DNA of 64,000 nucleotides from an uncultured Modestobacter sp. (GCF_947486615.1 NZ_CANKUD010000011.1:62001-126000), one strand, 5' to 3'. Shown: positions 48,742 to 57,450, counted from the stretch's first letter. Numbers and translations: made by a program. The notes: generated from the sequence alone by a model not told the origin.

Positions 48742-49367
48742 CAACGCCCCCCGAGGTCGGGCAGGGCGAGCCCCAGGCCCACGGTGAACGCGTAGAAGAT
48801 CACCAGGGTCAGGACCAGGCCGACCAGCACGACCCGGACCAGCCGCGGCGCGCCGAAGGCGAGGGCCACGGCGACGAAGAGCACCAGCGCCGCCACCACG
48901 TAGCCCGCCGTGTTGACCAGCAGGGCGTGCGCGATCAGCCCGGCGGCGAAGACGGCCACCCGCACGGCCGGGCGGACCCGCAGCAGCGGCGGCCGCTCCT
49001 CACCGACCGGCACCGGCTCGGCGACAGGCTCGTCGTCCGGTGCGTCGGCGGACCGCCGGGCCGCCTCGGGCCAGAGCTCCTGGACGCCGGCGTCCGCCGG
49101 GTCGGCGGGCTGGTCCGGTCGGCCGCGCAGGGAGACCGCGCCGAGGACGACACCCAGGACGAGCAGCACCCCGGCGACCGCCCACGGGAAGGCGGCCGGG
49201 CCGACGCTGCCACCGCCCCGGGGCGCCTCGATCCCGGAGGCGTCCACCGCGAGGACGACGCCCATGACCAGGAGCAGGACGGCGAGCGCGAGCGAGGGCA
49301 CGTCGACACGGGAGCCCCCGTGCCGACGTGACCCCACCGCGTCCGGCAGCCCGGACGCGGTGCTCAC
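48741..49367 (-). CDS. tctB: Tripartite tricarboxylate transporter small permease TctB
   Basis: This 208-residue protein has four predicted helices: [38 protein letters not shown], a cytoplasmic acidic loop ([12 protein letters not shown]), then the pair [18 protein letters not shown] and [15 protein letters not shown]. That is the TctB layout. The GTG start overlaps the tctC stop, and the end overlaps the tctA start. It is part of the TctCBA system. Confidence 0.9.
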   Translation of the reverse strand: MSTASGLPDAVGSRRHGGSRVDVPSLALAVLLLVMGVVLAVDASGIEAPRGGGSVGPAAFPWAVAGVLLVLGVVLGAVSLRGRPDQPADPADAGVQELWPEAARRSADAPDDEPVAEPVPVGEERPPLLRVRPAVRVAVFAAGLIAHALLVNTAGYVVAALVLFVAVALAFGAPRLVRVVLVGLVLTLVIFYAFTVGLGLALPDLGGR

Positions 49368-50389
49368 GAACCGACCAGGCCCAGGTCCTCGAGGACGGCG
49401 CGGATGCGCTCCTGCTCCTCGTCGAGGAACTGCTCGAACTCCTCGCCGGCCTGGAACTGGTCCTCCCAGCCGCGGTCGGCCAGCACCTGCTGCCACTCCT
49501 CGCTCTCGACCATCTCGGCCAGCGCGTCCTCGGCCGCCTGCTCCTGCTCGGGGTCGATCCCGGCCGGAGCGACCATGCCGCGCCAGTTGGCCAGCTCGAT
49601 GTCCAGCCCCGCCTCGGTCAGGGTGGGTGCGTCGATCCCCTCGATCGGCTCCGGTGAGGAGACGGCCAGCGCCCGGACCTGGCCGGCCTCGATCTGCTCC
49701 CGGATCTCGTTGATCCCGGAGATCCCCGCCTGGACCCGGCCGGACAGGATCGTGGCCAGCGCCTCGCCACCGCCGCTGTGCGGGATGTAGTTGACCGCTG
49801 CCGGGTCGGCACCGATCTCCTGGGCCATCAGCCCGGCGAGGATCTGCTCGATCCCGCCGGCGGACCCGCCTGCGATGGCGACCGAGCCGAGGTCGGCCTC
49901 CATGGCCGCGACCATGTCGTCGATGGTCTGGAACGGGGAGTTCTCCGGCGCGACGATCACCTCGTACTCACCGATCAGCCGGGCCAGCGGCGTGACCTCG
50001 TCGAGGGTGACCGGCGAGTTGTTCGTCTCGATCGCCCCGACCATGATCGAGCCCATCGTCATCAGCTCGTCGGCGTCGCCCTCGTTCTGCACGAACTGGG
50101 CGATCCCCACCGTGCCGCCGGCGCCGCCGACGTTGTAGACCTCCACCGAGGCGTCGAGCTGGTTGCCCAGGACGTCCTGGATTGCCCGGGAGGTCTGGTC
50201 CCAGCCGCCGCCGGGGTCGGCCGGTGCCATGATCCGCACGTCGCCGCTGGGCCAGCCGGCGGCCTCGCCGCTCGCCGAGTTCTCGTCGTCCCCGCTGGAC
50301 GGGGCGCACGCGGTGACCGTGAGGCCGGCGGCGAGCAGCGCGGCTGCGGCCGACCTCCGCCGTCCGGTGCTGACTGGGTTGTGTGCCAT
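49364..50389 (-). CDS. tctC: Tricarboxylate-binding lipoprotein TctC
   Basis: This 341-residue binding protein has a signal peptide with lipobox TVTAC, then the TctC family core: IMAPADPGGGWDQTSRAIQ, YNVGGAGGTVGIAQF, and GGSAGGIEQILAGLMA. Such proteins deliver tricarboxylates to TctAB. The ATG at 50389 was chosen. A palindromic site (50435-50452) lies 46 bp upstream and may be its promoter operator. Confidence 0.92.
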   Translation of the reverse strand: MAHNPVSTGRRRSAAAALLAAGLTVTACAPSSGDDENSASGEAAGWPSGDVRIMAPADPGGGWDQTSRAIQDVLGNQLDASVEVYNVGGAGGTVGIAQFVQNEGDADELMTMGSIMVGAIETNNSPVTLDEVTPLARLIGEYEVIVAPENSPFQTIDDMVAAMEADLGSVAIAGGSAGGIEQILAGLMAQEIGADPAAVNYIPHSGGGEALATILSGRVQAGISGINEIREQIEAGQVRALAVSSPEPIEGIDAPTLTEAGLDIELANWRGMVAPAGIDPEQEQAAEDALAEMVESEEWQQVLADRGWEDQFQAGEEFEQFLDEEQERIRAVLEDLGLVGS

Positions 50390-50434
50390 GGGTGGCCTCC
50401 CGCTCGTCGATGAGCTCCGGACTACTGCATCCGA

Positions 50435-50452
50435 ATGTATCCAGTCGGATAC
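50435..50452. promoter_or_regulatory. Candidate GntR operator before tctC
   Basis: The arms GTATCC (50437-50442) and GGATAC (50447-50452) form an inverted repeat with a 4-bp spacer. On the coding strand the site contains CTGGATACAT, 8 of 10 like the CTGTATACAG palindrome upstream of tcuA. FadR-type GntR proteins favour such sites. The neighbouring GntR gene is the likely binder. Confidence 0.5.
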
Positions 50453-50554
50453 GACAGTGAGCAGCCTCACTCCTGCGAGTGGCTCCGTCAACCCCCGCCG
50501 CCGGCCGTACGGTCACGATCCGGGCACGGCGGCCTGCGCCGGACATGCCGAAGA

Positions 50555-50579
50555 CCCGCAGCCGGTCGACGACTGCGGG
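50555..50579. terminator. Hairpin between gntR and tctC
   Basis: CCCGCAG (50555-50561) pairs with CTGCGGG (50573-50579) across an 11-nt loop, downstream of the leftward gntR and upstream of tctC. A G-rich tail follows on the plus strand. It probably ends the tcuA-gntR transcript. Confidence 0.5.
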
Positions 50580-50603
50580 CGGGGGTGCACCTCGCCGGCC
50601 CGG

Positions 50604-51275
50604 TCAGGCTCCGGCGGCGTCCAGGCGGCCGGCGGCGGCGGTGCGGAGCAGGCTGAGCCGGATCTGCCGGGCCCGGGTCATGTGCGCTGCCGCGACCTCC
50701 GCGGCCAGCTCGACGTCGCCGTCGGTGATGGCCCGCAGGAGCCGCTCGTGCTCGTCGAGCGCCTCGGCCCAGCGACCGTCCACGGACAGGGTCGAGTGCG
50801 GCGTGCGGACCAGGTGGACCGTCAGGCGCTGCAGCAGGTCCTGCAGCACCCGGTTGTGGGTCGCCTCCCACACCGCGGCGTGGAACTCGGTGTTCGTCTG
50901 CGCCCGGAGCTGGTCGGGCGGGTCGACGAGCGACCGGTCCCGGGCGAGCAGGCCCTCCAGCAGCACCAGGTCTGCCGCAGTGCGGGCCCGGGCGGCCTCC
51001 CGGGCCGCCTGCGCCTCGAGGAGGATCCGCATGTCGTAGACCTGGACGACCTCCTGCGGGTCCACCACCCGCACCTGCAGGCCGCGGACGCCGGGCACCA
51101 GCAGCCGGTCGTGCTGCAGCCGGCGCAGCGCCTCCCGCACCGGCGTACGGGACACCCCGAAACGGTCGGCCAGGGCGACCTCGCGGACCGGACTGCCCGC
51201 CGGCAGCTCACCGGAGGTGATCTCCGCCCGCATGTCCTCGTAGATCGAGTCGGCGTCCGCCCTGGCCGAGGTCAC
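50604..51275 (-). CDS. GntR-family regulator (FCD/FadR type)
   Basis: This 223-residue protein has the GntR winged helix (ITSGELPAGSPVREVALADRFGVSRTPVREALRRLQ) and an all-helical FCD ligand domain (VYDMRILLEAQAAREAA, NTEFHAAVWEATHN, DEHERLLRAI). FCD regulators bind carboxylic acids, which suits the tricarboxylate genes on both sides. The GTG start overlaps the tcuA-like stop. It probably represses tcuA and tctCBA until the substrate is present. Confidence 0.93.
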   Translation of the reverse strand: MTSARADADSIYEDMRAEITSGELPAGSPVREVALADRFGVSRTPVREALRRLQHDRLLVPGVRGLQVRVVDPQEVVQVYDMRILLEAQAAREAARARTAADLVLLEGLLARDRSLVDPPDQLRAQTNTEFHAAVWEATHNRVLQDLLQRLTVHLVRTPHSTLSVDGRWAEALDEHERLLRAITDGDVELAAEVAAAHMTRARQIRLSLLRTAAAGRLDAAGA

Positions 51276-52744
51276 GCCTGGCTCCCGGCACGCCGGCCGA
51301 AGACGGCGCCGGACGTCAGACCGGTGCCGCCGGGGTAGTTGCCACTGAACAGTCCACCGAGCATCTCCCCGCAGACGAACAACCCCGGGATCGGGTTCCC
51401 GGAGCGGTCCAGGACCCGCGCCCCGGTGTCGGCCCGCAGCCCACCGAAGGTGAACGTGATGCCGCAGGTCACCGGGAAGGCGTAGAACGGCGCGGTCTCC
51501 AACGGCACGGCCCAGTTGCTCTTCGGCGGGTCGACGCGGGACGCCCGCCCGTCCTTGACCGCCGGGTCGAACGGGACCGAACGGTCGATGCCCGCGTTGA
51601 AGTCGTCGATCGTCCGCCCCAGTGCAGCCGGGTCCACCCCCATCCCGGCCGCGAGCTCGCCCACCGTGTCCGCGACGACGACCGAGGCGCCGGGCATGTC
51701 GTACTCCTCGGCCCGCAGCCGGGACCGGGTGGTCGCGTCGAAGACCTGGAACGCCTGCCCGCCCGGCTGCTCGAGTATGGCGGCGCCGTACTTGGCGTAG
51801 GTGTAGTTGCGGTAGTCGGCCCCCTCGTCGAGGAACCGCGCACCGTCGGTGTTGACCACGATCCCCAGCGGGTAGCCGCCACGGGTGAGCTGGTTGGTCA
51901 GCTCGCGGTTGCTCTCGTTCTCCGGGAACCGGGCGTCCCAGGCGACGCTGTGACAGGTGCTCCAGTCGCCGTGCGGCACCGCACCGATGGCCAGCGCCGA
52001 GCGCAGCATGTCCCCGGTGTTCAGCGGGGTCCCCCGCACCTTCGCCCGGGCCCAGCCGGCCCCGAGGTGCTCGGCCCGCATCTCCGCGTCCGCCTCGAAC
52101 CCGCCGGCGGCCAGCACGACCGAGTCGGCGTACACCGTCCCGGCCGCCCCGGTGGCGTCCTGCCAGGTGACCCCGCGGACCCGGCCGTCCTCGACCACCA
52201 GCTCCCCGGCGCGGACCCCGTAGCGGATCTGCACACCGGCCGACTCGGCGGCGGCGGTGTGCTGGGCGATCAGGCCCTTGCCCCCGTCGGTGCTGCCCAC
52301 GGCCAGCCCACCCCAGAAGGTGTACCGGCCCGTCGCCTCGTCCAGGTACGCCTGGCGCTCGTACATCAGGCGGAACCGGAGCCCGAGACCGTGCAACCAG
52401 CGCAGGGCGTCCTGGCTGTCACCGACCAGTGCCGCGGTGAGCTCCGGGTCGTTGTTGCCCGAGGTCACCTTCGCCATGTCGGCGAGGTAGGCCTCGGCGG
52501 GGTACGGCGGCAGCTCGGAGACCGGCAGCCGGTCGTCGTCGTCGTCGAGCAGGTCGGCCACGCTGGGGATCCCGTCGTGGGTGATCCGGAAGGCGCCGGC
52601 GGTGTAGAAGCTGTTGCCCCCGGCCTCGCCGGCCTGCCCCTTCTCCAGCAGGAGCACGCTGCGCCCCCGCGCCACTGCCGCGTGCGCCGCGCTGAACCCG
52701 GCGTTCCCGCCGCCGACCACGACGACGTCCACCTGCTCGTCCAT
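51272..52744 (-). CDS. tcuA: FAD-dependent dehydrogenase, TcuA (tricarballylate dehydrogenase)-like
   Basis: This 490-residue flavoprotein has the dinucleotide motif VVVGGGNAGFSAAHAA, then LLLEKGQAGEAGGNSFYTAG and a C-terminal GGLFSGNYPGGTGLTSGAVFGRRAG, which match TcuA more than fumarate reductase or KsdD types. TcuA oxidises tricarballylate to cis-aconitate. The partner TcuB (a heme/iron-sulfur electron carrier) is not seen here, so electrons must go elsewhere or the substrate may differ. It is upstream of and overlaps gntR. Confidence 0.85.
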   Translation of the reverse strand: MDEQVDVVVVGGGNAGFSAAHAAVARGRSVLLLEKGQAGEAGGNSFYTAGAFRITHDGIPSVADLLDDDDDRLPVSELPPYPAEAYLADMAKVTSGNNDPELTAALVGDSQDALRWLHGLGLRFRLMYERQAYLDEATGRYTFWGGLAVGSTDGGKGLIAQHTAAAESAGVQIRYGVRAGELVVEDGRVRGVTWQDATGAAGTVYADSVVLAAGGFEADAEMRAEHLGAGWARAKVRGTPLNTGDMLRSALAIGAVPHGDWSTCHSVAWDARFPENESNRELTNQLTRGGYPLGIVVNTDGARFLDEGADYRNYTYAKYGAAILEQPGGQAFQVFDATTRSRLRAEEYDMPGASVVVADTVGELAAGMGVDPAALGRTIDDFNAGIDRSVPFDPAVKDGRASRVDPPKSNWAVPLETAPFYAFPVTCGITFTFGGLRADTGARVLDRSGNPIPGLFVCGEMLGGLFSGNYPGGTGLTSGAVFGRRAGSQA

Positions 52745-52838
52745 GTCGCCCACCCTCCGCCTGTCCGTCCACCTCGGGCCTCGTCGGCACGGCGGGCCCA
52801 CTCCCCCGCGCGCGATGGGCGTCGCAGGATGGATGCAA

Positions 52839-52848
52839 CTGTATACAG
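52839..52848. promoter_or_regulatory. Candidate GntR operator upstream of tcuA
   Basis: CTGTATACAG is a perfect 10-bp palindrome 95 bp before the tcuA-like start. It fits the usual FadR/FCD-type GntR site (T-G-T-A-T-A-C-A core). A gntR gene follows tcuA, making autoregulation plausible. Confidence 0.6.
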
Positions 52849-52851
52849 ACG

Positions 52852-52867
52852 TCGACAGCGCTGTCGA
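52852..52867. promoter_or_regulatory. 16-bp perfect palindrome in the tcuA leader
   Basis: TCGACAGCGCTGTCGA is symmetrical throughout and lies 4 bp after the CTGTATACAG site. Its ends resemble an actinobacterial SOS box, but the core differs. It may be a second operator or a hairpin in the RNA. Confidence 0.4.
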
Positions 52868-52882
52868 GGACGGCACGACGAC

Positions 52883-52934
52883 GAGCCCGCCGCGCGCCCC
52901 CCACCATCTCGGTGGCGGTGCACACGGCGGGCTC
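52883..52934. terminator. Terminator after leuD
   Basis: GAGCCCGCCG (52883-52892) pairs with CGGCGGGCTC (52925-52934), and an inner CCACC/GGTGG pair stabilises the loop. It lies 47 bp beyond the leuD stop and ends the leuCD transcript. Confidence 0.65.
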
Positions 52935-52981
52935 CGACCGGGACGCACCGCCTCAGCGGCGGGACCGGCGACGGGCTCCCG

Positions 52982-53587
52982 TCAGGCCGGGAGAGCCGGC
53001 AACGCCCGCGGCAGCCAGGCCGGGCGCCCGGACTCGTAGGCCTCGATGTCCTCGACGTGCCGCTCGGTCAGGCCGACGTCGTCCAGACCCTCGAGCAGCC
53101 GCCAGCGGGTGTACGGGTCGGTCTGGAACGGCACGGTGCTGGTGCCGTAGGTGACCTGCTCGGCCTGCAGGTCGACCGTCACCGGCAGCGCCGGGTCGGC
53201 CTCGATCGCCGTCCACAGCGCCTCGACGTCGTCCTGCGGCAGGATCACCGTCAGCAGGCCCGCCTTCGTCGAGTTGTTGCGGAAGATGTCGGCGAACCGC
53301 GAGCTGATCACCACCCGGAACCCGCCGTCCAGCAGCGCCCAGTTGGCGTGCTCGCGGGACGATCCGGTGCCGAAGTCGGGGCCGGCCACCAGGATCGAGG
53401 CGCTCGCGTACTGCGGCTGGTTGAGCACGAACTCCGGCTCGTTGGTGCGCCAGGCGACGAACAGCCCGTCCTCGAAGCCGGTGCGGGTGATCCGCTTGAG
53501 GTACTCGGCCGGGATGATCTGGTCGGTGTCGACGTTCGACCGGCGCAGCGGGGCGGCCGTGCCGGTGTGCGTGGTGAAGGCGTCCAT
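52982..53587 (-). CDS. leuD: 3-isopropylmalate dehydratase small subunit
   Basis: This 201-residue subunit of the leucine-pathway isomerase has the LeuD pattern [37 protein letters not shown] and [17 protein letters not shown]. It forms the active site with LeuC. It follows leuC by 19 bp on the minus strand. The terminator at 52883-52934 ends the pair. Confidence 0.97.
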   Translation of the reverse strand: MDAFTTHTGTAAPLRRSNVDTDQIIPAEYLKRITRTGFEDGLFVAWRTNEPEFVLNQPQYASASILVAGPDFGTGSSREHANWALLDGGFRVVISSRFADIFRNNSTKAGLLTVILPQDDVEALWTAIEADPALPVTVDLQAEQVTYGTSTVPFQTDPYTRWRLLEGLDDVGLTERHVEDIEAYESGRPAWLPRALPALPA

Positions 53588-53606
53588 GATGCGGCTCTCC
53601 AGCGGG

Positions 53607-55028
53607 TCAGACGGTCGTGGGAACGGCGTCGGGCAGGTCGGCCGGGGCGGTGAGCCGTCCGGTCAGCGCGGTCGCGGCGGCCACCGCCGGGGACACCAGG
53701 TGGGTGCGCCCGCCCTTGCCCTGCCGGCCCTGGAAGTTGCGGTTGCTGGTCGACGCCGAGCGCTCGCCGGGCTTCAGCTGGTCGGGGTTCATGCCCAGGC
53801 ACATCGAGCAGCCTGCGCCGCGCCACTCGGCCCCGGCGTCGGTGAACACCTGGTCCAGCCCTTCGGCCTCGGCCTGCTGCTTGACGCCCACCGAGCCGGG
53901 GACGACGAGCATCCGGGTGCCCGCATCCACCTGCTTGCCCTTCAGCAGGGCGGCGGCGACCCGCAGGTCCTCGATCCGGCCGTTGGTGCACGAGCCGAGG
54001 AAGACGGTGTCGACGTCGACCTCGCGCAGCGGCGTGCCTGCGGTCAGGCCCATGTACTCCAGCGCCTGCTCGGCGGCGCGGCGCTCGCTCTCGTCGGCGA
54101 TCTGCGCCGGGTCGGGCACGGCGGCACCGATCGGCAGACCCTGACCCGGGTTGGTGCCCCAGGTGACGTAGGGGGTGAGCGAGGCGGCGTCGATGCGCAC
54201 CTCGCGGTCGAACACCGCGTCGTCGTCGGTGCGCAGCGTGCGCCATTGCGCGACGGCGGCGTCCCAGTCGGCGCCCTGCGGAGCGTGCGGGCGGCCGGCC
54301 AGGAAATCGAAGGTGGTCTGGTCGGGGGCGATGAGCCCCGCGCGGGCGCCGGCCTCGATCGACATGTTGCAGATCGTCATCCGGGCCTCCATGGACAGCG
54401 CCTCGATCGCGCTGCCCCGGTACTCGATGACGTGCCCCTGCCCGCCCCCGGTGCCGATCTCGGCGATCACGGCAAGGATCACGTCCTTGGCCGAGACGCC
54501 GGGGGGCAGCTCGCCGTCCACGGTGACCGCCATCTGCTTGGCCGGCACCTGCGGCAGCGTCTGGGTGGCCAGCACGTGCTCGACCTCGCTGGTGCCGATG
54601 CCGAACGCCAGCGCACCGAAGGCGCCGTGGGTGGAGGTGTGGCTGTCACCGCACACGATGGTCATCCCCGGCTGGGTGAGCCCCAGCTGCGGGCCGATGA
54701 CGTGCACGATGCCCTGGTCGCGGTCGCCCATCGGCGCGAGCCGGATGCCGAACTCCGCGGTGTTGCGCCGCAGCGCCTCCACCTGGGCGCGGCTGACCGG
54801 GTCGGCGATCGGCGACAGGATGTCCAGGGTCGGGACGTTGTGGTCCTCGGTCGCCATGGTCAGGTCCGGACGGCGAACGGTGCGCCCGGCGGCCCGCAGC
54901 CCGTCGAAGGCCTGCGGGCTGGTCACCTCGTGCACGAGGTGGAGGTCGATGTACAGCAGGTCGGGTTCCCCCGCCGTCCGCCGGACGACGTGCTGCTCGT
55001 ACACCTTCTGCGCCAGGGTCTGACCCAC
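53607..55028 (-). CDS. leuC: 3-isopropylmalate dehydratase large subunit
   Basis: This 473-residue [4Fe-4S] aconitase-family enzyme converts 2- to 3-isopropylmalate. The iron-sulfur cysteines occur in GSCTNGR (about residue 345) and [10 protein letters not shown]. The N-terminus with [21 protein letters not shown] and the [31 protein letters not shown] block is standard. A GAGGAGG box precedes the GTG at 55028. A 25-bp inverted repeat shared with the divergent IclR gene lies just upstream. Confidence 0.97.
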   Translation of the reverse strand: MGQTLAQKVYEQHVVRRTAGEPDLLYIDLHLVHEVTSPQAFDGLRAAGRTVRRPDLTMATEDHNVPTLDILSPIADPVSRAQVEALRRNTAEFGIRLAPMGDRDQGIVHVIGPQLGLTQPGMTIVCGDSHTSTHGAFGALAFGIGTSEVEHVLATQTLPQVPAKQMAVTVDGELPPGVSAKDVILAVIAEIGTGGGQGHVIEYRGSAIEALSMEARMTICNMSIEAGARAGLIAPDQTTFDFLAGRPHAPQGADWDAAVAQWRTLRTDDDAVFDREVRIDAASLTPYVTWGTNPGQGLPIGAAVPDPAQIADESERRAAEQALEYMGLTAGTPLREVDVDTVFLGSCTNGRIEDLRVAAALLKGKQVDAGTRMLVVPGSVGVKQQAEAEGLDQVFTDAGAEWRGAGCSMCLGMNPDQLKPGERSASTSNRNFQGRQGKGGRTHLVSPAVAAATALTGRLTAPADLPDAVPTTV

Positions 55029-55059
55029 GGGTCCGCCTCCTCGTCGTCCACCTGCTGAT

Positions 55060-55084
55060 TGCCATCTCACTGACTGAGATGGCA
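55060..55084. promoter_or_regulatory. Shared operator of leuC and the IclR-family regulator
   Basis: TGCCATCTCA and TGAGATGGCA are perfect 10-bp arms separated by 5 bp, located 32-56 bp before leuC and 11-35 bp before the regulator. In the mycobacterial and corynebacterial lineage the regulator LtbR represses leuCD from such a site, so this is the probable operator for both genes. Confidence 0.75.
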
Positions 55085-55094
55085 GTATTGCTGC

Positions 55095-55796
55095 GTGGGA
55101 CAGCCTAACCCCGTTGCCGTGCTGGACAAAGCCGTGGCCATCCTCCGCGCGGTCGCCGACGAACCGGCCAGCCTCGCCGAGCTGGTGGCGCGTACCGAGC
55201 TGCCCCGGGCCACCGCCCACCGGCTCGCCACCGCCCTGGAGGCACACCGCCTGCTCCGCCGCACACCGGCCGGCACGTGGGCTCCCGGCCCGGCACTGGC
55301 CGAGCTCGGTCGCGGCGGCGCCGACCTGGCCGAGCTGGTGGGCCGGCACCTGGCCGCACTGCGCGACGCGACCGGGGAGAGCGCCCAGTTCTACGTCCGC
55401 GACGGCGGCAGCCGGATCTGCATCGCCGCGGCCGAGCGGTCCAGCGGCCTGCGCGACACCGTGCCGGTCGGCGCCCGGCTCCCGCTCACCGCGGGGTCGG
55501 CGGCACACGCCCTGCTCGCCTTCGGCCCGGCCGAGGAGGGCAGCGCCCTGCTGCCGGCGGCGAGCTTCACCGCCCGCACCCTGCTCGACGTGCGCCGCCG
55601 CGGCTGGGCGCACAGCGTCGCCGAGCGGGAGGCCGGCGTCGCCTCGCTGTCCGCCCCGGTCCGGGACGGCGCCGGCGGCCTGCTGGGGGCGGTCTCCATC
55701 TCCGGGCCGGTGGAGCGACTGGGCCGTCGTCCGAGCCCCGAGGTGGTCGCCGCCGTCCTCGACTCCGCCGCCGCGATCGCCCGCGCCGTGCGCTGA
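55095..55796 (+). CDS. IclR-family regulator of leucine biosynthesis (LtbR/NdgR-like)
   Basis: This 233-residue IclR protein has an N-terminal winged helix ([44 protein letters not shown]) and a C-terminal effector domain ([33 protein letters not shown]). It is divergent to leuC, the position of LtbR in corynebacteria and Rv2989 in mycobacteria. The GTG lies only about 10 bp beyond the operator, and a TATTGC hexamer just upstream suggests a near-leaderless transcript. Confidence 0.88.
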   Translation: MGQPNPVAVLDKAVAILRAVADEPASLAELVARTELPRATAHRLATALEAHRLLRRTPAGTWAPGPALAELGRGGADLAELVGRHLAALRDATGESAQFYVRDGGSRICIAAAERSSGLRDTVPVGARLPLTAGSAAHALLAFGPAEEGSALLPAASFTARTLLDVRRRGWAHSVAEREAGVASLSAPVRDGAGGLLGAVSISGPVERLGRRPSPEVVAAVLDSAAAIARAVR

Positions 55797-55821
55797 CCTT
55801 CCTGCTCGTTCCTACGTAGTT

Positions 55822-55837
55822 CCGTACCTTCGTACGG
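55822..55837. promoter_or_regulatory. Inverted repeat abutting the ArsR-like start codon
   Basis: CCGTAC (55822-55827) and GTACGG (55832-55837) with a 4-bp spacer end exactly at the GTG start, and an 8-bp palindrome CTACGTAG lies at 55812-55819. The regulator gene probably has a leaderless transcript and controls itself through this site. Confidence 0.45.
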
Positions 55838-56353
55838 GTGGACGACGCACGACTGGACCGGATCGAGCAACGCCTCACCGCCCTCGAGGAGCGACTGGCC
55901 CGCGACCCCGGCGCCCCGCCCGGACTGCCGGATCCGGAGCGGTTCTGGCTGCTGCGCGCGCTGGCCGCCGAGGCGGCCGAGCTGCCCGGTGGCGCGATCG
56001 CCTACGGCGGGCAGGTCCGCCTGCCCGGCGGTGAGGAGTACGCCTGGCAGCGGACCCACGGCGCCGAGGAGCTGCGCACCGCCGAGCCGGACGACGACGA
56101 GGCCCGCGCCGGCTCGCTGTCCGCGCTCGCCCACCCGGTCCGGCTCCGGCTGCTGCGGGAGGTGCTGGACGGGCACACCACGACCGCGGCGCTCGCTGCG
56201 CTGCCGGGGCTGGGCACCACCGGTCAGCTGCACCACCACCTGCGGCAGCTGACCGCGGCGGGCTGGCTGCGCACCACGGGCCGCGGGAGCTACGCGGCGC
56301 CTCCCGAGCGGGTGGTGCCGCTGCACGTGGTCCTGGCGGCGGTGTCGTCGTGA
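55838..56353 (+). CDS. ArsR-like winged-helix regulator
   Basis: This 171-residue protein starts with a short coiled coil (LDRIEQRLTALEERLA), a middle region with PERFWLLRALAAEAAELPGGAIAYGG, and a C-terminal ArsR-type winged helix (LSALAHPVRLRLLREVLDG, TTGQLHHHLRQLTAAGWLR). The fold suits a metal- or ligand-sensing repressor, though no metal-binding Cys cluster is visible. It overlaps the M23 peptidase gene by 4 bp (GTGA), so it probably controls cell-wall hydrolysis. Confidence 0.85.
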   Translation: MDDARLDRIEQRLTALEERLARDPGAPPGLPDPERFWLLRALAAEAAELPGGAIAYGGQVRLPGGEEYAWQRTHGAEELRTAEPDDDEARAGSLSALAHPVRLRLLREVLDGHTTTAALAALPGLGTTGQLHHHLRQLTAAGWLRTTGRGSYAAPPERVVPLHVVLAAVSS

Positions 56354-57399
56354 GCCGCGACCCGGGGAGCCGTGACGTCGACAGGCCTGCGGCGAGGAGG
56401 CATGACATGGACAGCGGCCACATCGCGACCGGTCGGGCGGAGGCACCTGACGTGGACGCCCGTGACGGGGAGGACCGTGGCGCGGACAGCCGGGACGCGG
56501 ACCGTCGCGACCCGGACAGCCGGAGCCGCACGGGCGACGACGTCCGGACCGGTGACGGCGCGCTGGTCGGGCCCCCCGGCCGTGCCGCCGTCCGGCGGCT
56601 GGCCGCCCGGGTGCGGCCCCCGCTGCCCGCACTGGGTGTGCTGCTGATCCTGGCCGACGTGGTCGACCTGCTGCCCCATGGCGGGCTGGCAGGCTTCGTC
56701 GTCCTGGTGGCCTTCGGGCTGCTGGACCGGGTGCGCCCGCCCGCGGCGCCGCTGCGAGTCGTCGAGTCGCCGGTGCTCGGCCCGTGGCGGGCGCTGAACT
56801 CGCCCACCACCAAGGTGCCGTCGCACGGCGTGCACAGCCTGGGCCAGACGTATGCGATCGACCTGGCGTTCGACCCACCCGACGGTGGGCGCCCGGAGTT
56901 CGGCTCGGGCCGGCAGTGGCGCCGGCCGGAGGAGCACCCGGCGTTCGGCCGGCCGCTGCTCAGCCCGGTCGAGGGCACCGTGGTGCGCGTGCACCAGCGC
57001 CGGCGCGACCACCGGGCCCGCAGCGGCGGCTGGTCGGTGCTCTACCTGCTGGTGGTCGAGGGCTTCGTCCGGCAGGTGGGCGGCACCCGGTGGCTGGTCG
57101 GCAACCACGTCGTCGTCCGGACCGACGACGGGGCGCACGCCGCCCTGGCACACCTGCGGCGCGGCTCGGTACGTGTGCGGCCCGGTGAACGGGTGACCAC
57201 CGGGCAGCAGCTGGCCGAGTGCGGCAACTCCGGCAACAGCAGCGAGCCGCACCTGCACGTCCAACTGTGCGACTCCCCTCGGCTCGCCGCGGCCGGCGGC
57301 CTGCCGATGGCCTTCCGCGGCGCCGCCACCGACGGCAGCGACGGCCTCCCCGCCGACGGGGAACTACTGGACGTCCGGGCGGACGCCGGACACAGCTGA
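56350..57399 (+). CDS. M23 family (LytM-type) metallopeptidase
   Basis: This 349-residue protein has a charged Asp/Arg-rich N-terminus (about 1-75), two hydrophobic helices (about 88-130) and a C-terminal M23 domain. The zinc motifs HGVHSLGQTYAIDLAF, with its HxxxxxxxxxD spacing, and HLHVQL near 300 are present. It is membrane-anchored and likely cuts peptidoglycan cross-bridges. It is translated in concert with the ArsR-like regulator. A strong hairpin terminator follows. Confidence 0.87.
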   Translation: MSRDPGSRDVDRPAARRHDMDSGHIATGRAEAPDVDARDGEDRGADSRDADRRDPDSRSRTGDDVRTGDGALVGPPGRAAVRRLAARVRPPLPALGVLLILADVVDLLPHGGLAGFVVLVAFGLLDRVRPPAAPLRVVESPVLGPWRALNSPTTKVPSHGVHSLGQTYAIDLAFDPPDGGRPEFGSGRQWRRPEEHPAFGRPLLSPVEGTVVRVHQRRRDHRARSGGWSVLYLLVVEGFVRQVGGTRWLVGNHVVVRTDDGAHAALAHLRRGSVRVRPGERVTTGQQLAECGNSGNSSEPHLHVQLCDSPRLAAAGGLPMAFRGAATDGSDGLPADGELLDVRADAGHS

Positions 57400-57413
57400 C
57401 CGCAGGAGGACAG

Positions 57414-57450
57414 ACGAGGGCCCGCAGCGGCGTGCGCTGCGGGCCCTCGT
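57414..57450. terminator. Strong convergent hairpin terminator
   Basis: Arms 57414-57429 and 57435-57450 make a perfect 16-bp stem with a 5-nt loop. It lies between the rightward M23 gene and the leftward small membrane gene, so it can terminate both. Confidence 0.85.

Noticed and set aside
52852-52867. LexA (SOS) box
   Set aside because: The ends TCGA fit, but the core lacks the GAAC/GTTC pattern of actinobacterial SOS boxes, and the flanking genes are not repair genes.
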